Assembly: GCA_964460465.1 (NCBI GenBank)
Contig: CAYWSB010000111.1
Span: forward strand, 1 to 17,171
Direction: 5' to 3'
DNA from: SLRI01 sp964460465
GTDB lineage: Bacteria; Pseudomonadota; Alphaproteobacteria; Geminicoccales; Geminicoccaceae
DNA length: 17,171 nt
Under the pieces are notes generated by a model, which worked only from the letters and a program-made list of their open reading frames with translations, was not told the DNA's origin and ran no database searches. The position numbers and the translations under genes are program-made. This document shows positions 16,273 to 17,171 of the stretch, one piece after another (within the stretch, counting starts at the first letter, position 1; every line of letters starts with the position of its first letter).

Positions 16273-16322
16273 TGAAAAAACAGTAAAAAATCTGGGGAGG
16301 ATGATCCTCCCCAGGCCCCACC
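16273..16322 (-). terminator. intrinsic terminator read leftward, inverted copy of the zwf-edd hairpin
   Basis: CTGGGGAGGAT (16292-16302) and ATCCTCCCCAG (16304-16314) form an 11-bp palindrome, followed by GCCCCACC. Read on the minus strand the stem is followed by ATTTTTTACTGTTTTTT, a textbook U-tract. Rightward it is followed only by a weak ATTATTCT. It would therefore stop leftward transcription from the 16.7-17.2 kb region best, and may only partly terminate the eda transcript. Confidence 0.6.
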
Positions 16323-16377
16323 ATTATTCTAATGACGGCGCATGCCGAGCGGAGGAGCCACCCGACGACACGGCAAG

Positions 16378-16470
16378 AGTTCGGGGGACATGTTGCGCAA
16401 TTCGCAACTTCGCCGGCCGAGCAGAAGACACCCGAGCCACCATCGAATTGCGTTACGTGTCCCCCGAACT
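16378..16470. mobile_element. 93-bp MITE-like inverted-repeat element
   Basis: The left arm (16378-16404) begins AGTTCGGGGGACATG and ends GCAATTCG. The right arm (16444-16470) is its inverted copy with 24 of 27 positions matching. The 39-bp centre encodes nothing recognisable. The right arm closely resembles the end sequence at 805-827 beside the IS110 remnant, so the two belong to one family. Target-site duplications were not convincingly identified. It could be a MITE, an internally deleted IS, or a foldback repeat. Confidence 0.55.
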
Positions 16471-16511
16471 CGGGCGCCGACGGGACGAGGTCGAGCTGGA
16501 CGTTCGTGCCC

Positions 16512-16745
16512 GTGCGCCTCACCTACGACCCGAAGCACAACATCGCCGACATCAAGCTGCGCGAGAAGACCGAAGCCGTCGAGACCGTCCGCGTTTCCGA
16601 CGTGATCAACATCGACCTCACCGCCGACGGCACCGTCTGCGGCATCGAACTCCTCGACGGCAACAACCACTTCCAAGCCACCGACGGCGGCCATCTCATC
16701 CTGGTCGACGGTAGAGGGAAAGCACGTACGCTGCCGCTGGTGTAG
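16512..16745 (+). CDS. DUF2283-family small protein
   Basis: The last 77 residues of this frame begin VRLTYDPKHNIADIKLR and continue VSDVINIDLTADGTVCGIEL. They match the DUF2283 family, whose members usually start M(K/R)(L/V)xYDPxxDxxYI and are about 60-75 residues long. The GTG at 16512 therefore fits as the true start. Function is unknown for the family; it is common beside toxin-antitoxin and mobile genes. The frame stays open back to an ATG at 16332, passing through the 93-bp repeat, which would add about 60 unrelated residues (a chimera). A clear Shine-Dalgarno is lacking before the GTG; GAGG lies some 20 bases upstream. The repeat insertion may have separated the gene from its native control region. 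Confidence 0.65.
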   Translation: MRLTYDPKHNIADIKLREKTEAVETVRVSDVINIDLTADGTVCGIELLDGNNHFQATDGGHLILVDGRGKARTLPLV

Positions 16746-16783
16746 TGATGTGCCGGAAAAAAGAGGCTATGCCAACATGTTAG

Positions 16784-17171
16784 CTAGACCCGCTCGTCTA
16801 TCTTGTGCATAAGCAAACTCGCCAAAGCAATAAGATGAAGCGCCTTCCGTGCATCCGGATTAAGATTGCCATGCGCCTTTGGATTCCTTATGCCGGTCAT
16901 TGAGCCCGCAAATATTTGAAGATACCCCTTCTGAATATTACGACCTGTTTCATTATTAAGATTATCCAGTTGAATTATTGGTCTGTCGACAGAGAATGCC
17001 CGATTCATTAGATTTGCCCCATCGAATTCTTGACCCTCTGATTCGCGGAATATACGCTTCACAGTGTCATTGACTTCCTTAAATGCAGATTCAACCGCGT
17101 CCCCGTTGAATCCGGCTACAATTCGAGGGCGTGCGACTGATGTAATTCGTGGATGGATCAGATCCCAGAAC
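16784..17171 (-). CDS. Ymh/TIGR02391-family protein with HEPN-type motif, partial (runs off right edge)
   Basis: The minus-strand frame is open from the window's right edge to a TAG at 16784-16786, giving the last 128 or so residues (FWDLIHPRI...). It matches the Ymh (TIGR02391) family: GFNGDAVESAFKEVNDTVK, DGANLMNRAFS, GYLQIFAGSMTGIRNPKAHG, and ALHLIALASLLMHKIDE. RNPKAH fits the RxxxxH motif of HEPN domains, which in many defence and toxin proteins forms an RNase site. Ymh proteins are often found near restriction-modification or abortive-infection genes. A GTG inside the frame at 17062 is not a credible start, because conserved family sequence continues upstream of it. Codon use and GC are low compared with the operon to the left, so it is likely acquired. 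Confidence 0.75.
   Translation of the reverse strand, partial: FWDLIHPRITSVARPRIVAGFNGDAVESAFKEVNDTVKRIFRESEGQEFDGANLMNRAFSVDRPIIQLDNLNNETGRNIQKGYLQIFAGSMTGIRNPKAHGNLNPDARKALHLIALASLLMHKIDERV

Noticed and set aside
16784..17062. Complete 92-residue protein starting at GTG 17062
   Set aside because: Ymh-family sequence continues in frame upstream to the window edge, so the gene is partial and the GTG is internal.

Overview
The window is high-GC DNA (by eye well above 65% across most of it) with alphaproteobacterial gene content. The strongest clue is a FrcBCA-type sugar ABC transporter with a divergent ROK regulator and a complete Entner-Doudoroff set. This suggests a Rhodospirillales- or Rhizobiales-like chromosome; the lineage is inference. 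Both edges drop sharply in GC (1-300 and about 16,750-17,171) and look like acquired DNA beside mobile-element remnants.

Left flank (1-918): an AT-rich small ORF of unknown function, then a decayed IS110/IS1111-type insertion sequence on the minus strand. Only the transposase C-terminus and its downstream non-coding end remain. Next to it lies an end sequence that recurs in a 93-bp inverted-repeat element at 16378-16470.

Envelope and transport section (919-6432): a TbpB-like surface lipoprotein (-), an orphan DppB-type ABC permease (-), a CurA-like NAD(P)H oxidoreductase (+), a ChaA-type Ca2+/H+ antiporter (-), a degraded second copy of the oxidoreductase 3' end (+), and a small outer-membrane beta-barrel protein (-).

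Central sugar locus (6671-16254): frcB-frcC-frcA (binding protein, permease, ATPase) run leftward. A ROK regulator, a PfkB-type fructokinase, zwf, edd and eda run rightward. The two arms diverge from one compact control region with a 33-bp AT-rich palindrome. TTGACG -35 boxes overlap both ends of that palindrome, so one repressor could control both directions. The proposed flow is import of a sugar (probably fructose), phosphorylation to fructose 6-phosphate, isomerisation by Pgi encoded elsewhere, then Zwf, a lactonase encoded elsewhere, Edd and Eda to pyruvate and glyceraldehyde 3-phosphate. RNA-level signals stand out: a perfect 13-bp hairpin between frcB and frcC, three successive hairpins between zwf and edd, and a second inverted copy of the last of these after eda, with a compensatory base-pair change.

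Right flank (16,255-17,171): the 93-bp MITE-like element, a DUF2283 small protein, and an AT-rich Ymh/TIGR02391 gene with a HEPN-type RNxxxH motif that runs off the edge. Clear new biology is limited. The best leads are the covarying hairpin repeat around edd-eda, the symmetric ROK control region, the possible bridge-RNA end of the IS110 remnant, and the HEPN gene at the right edge.
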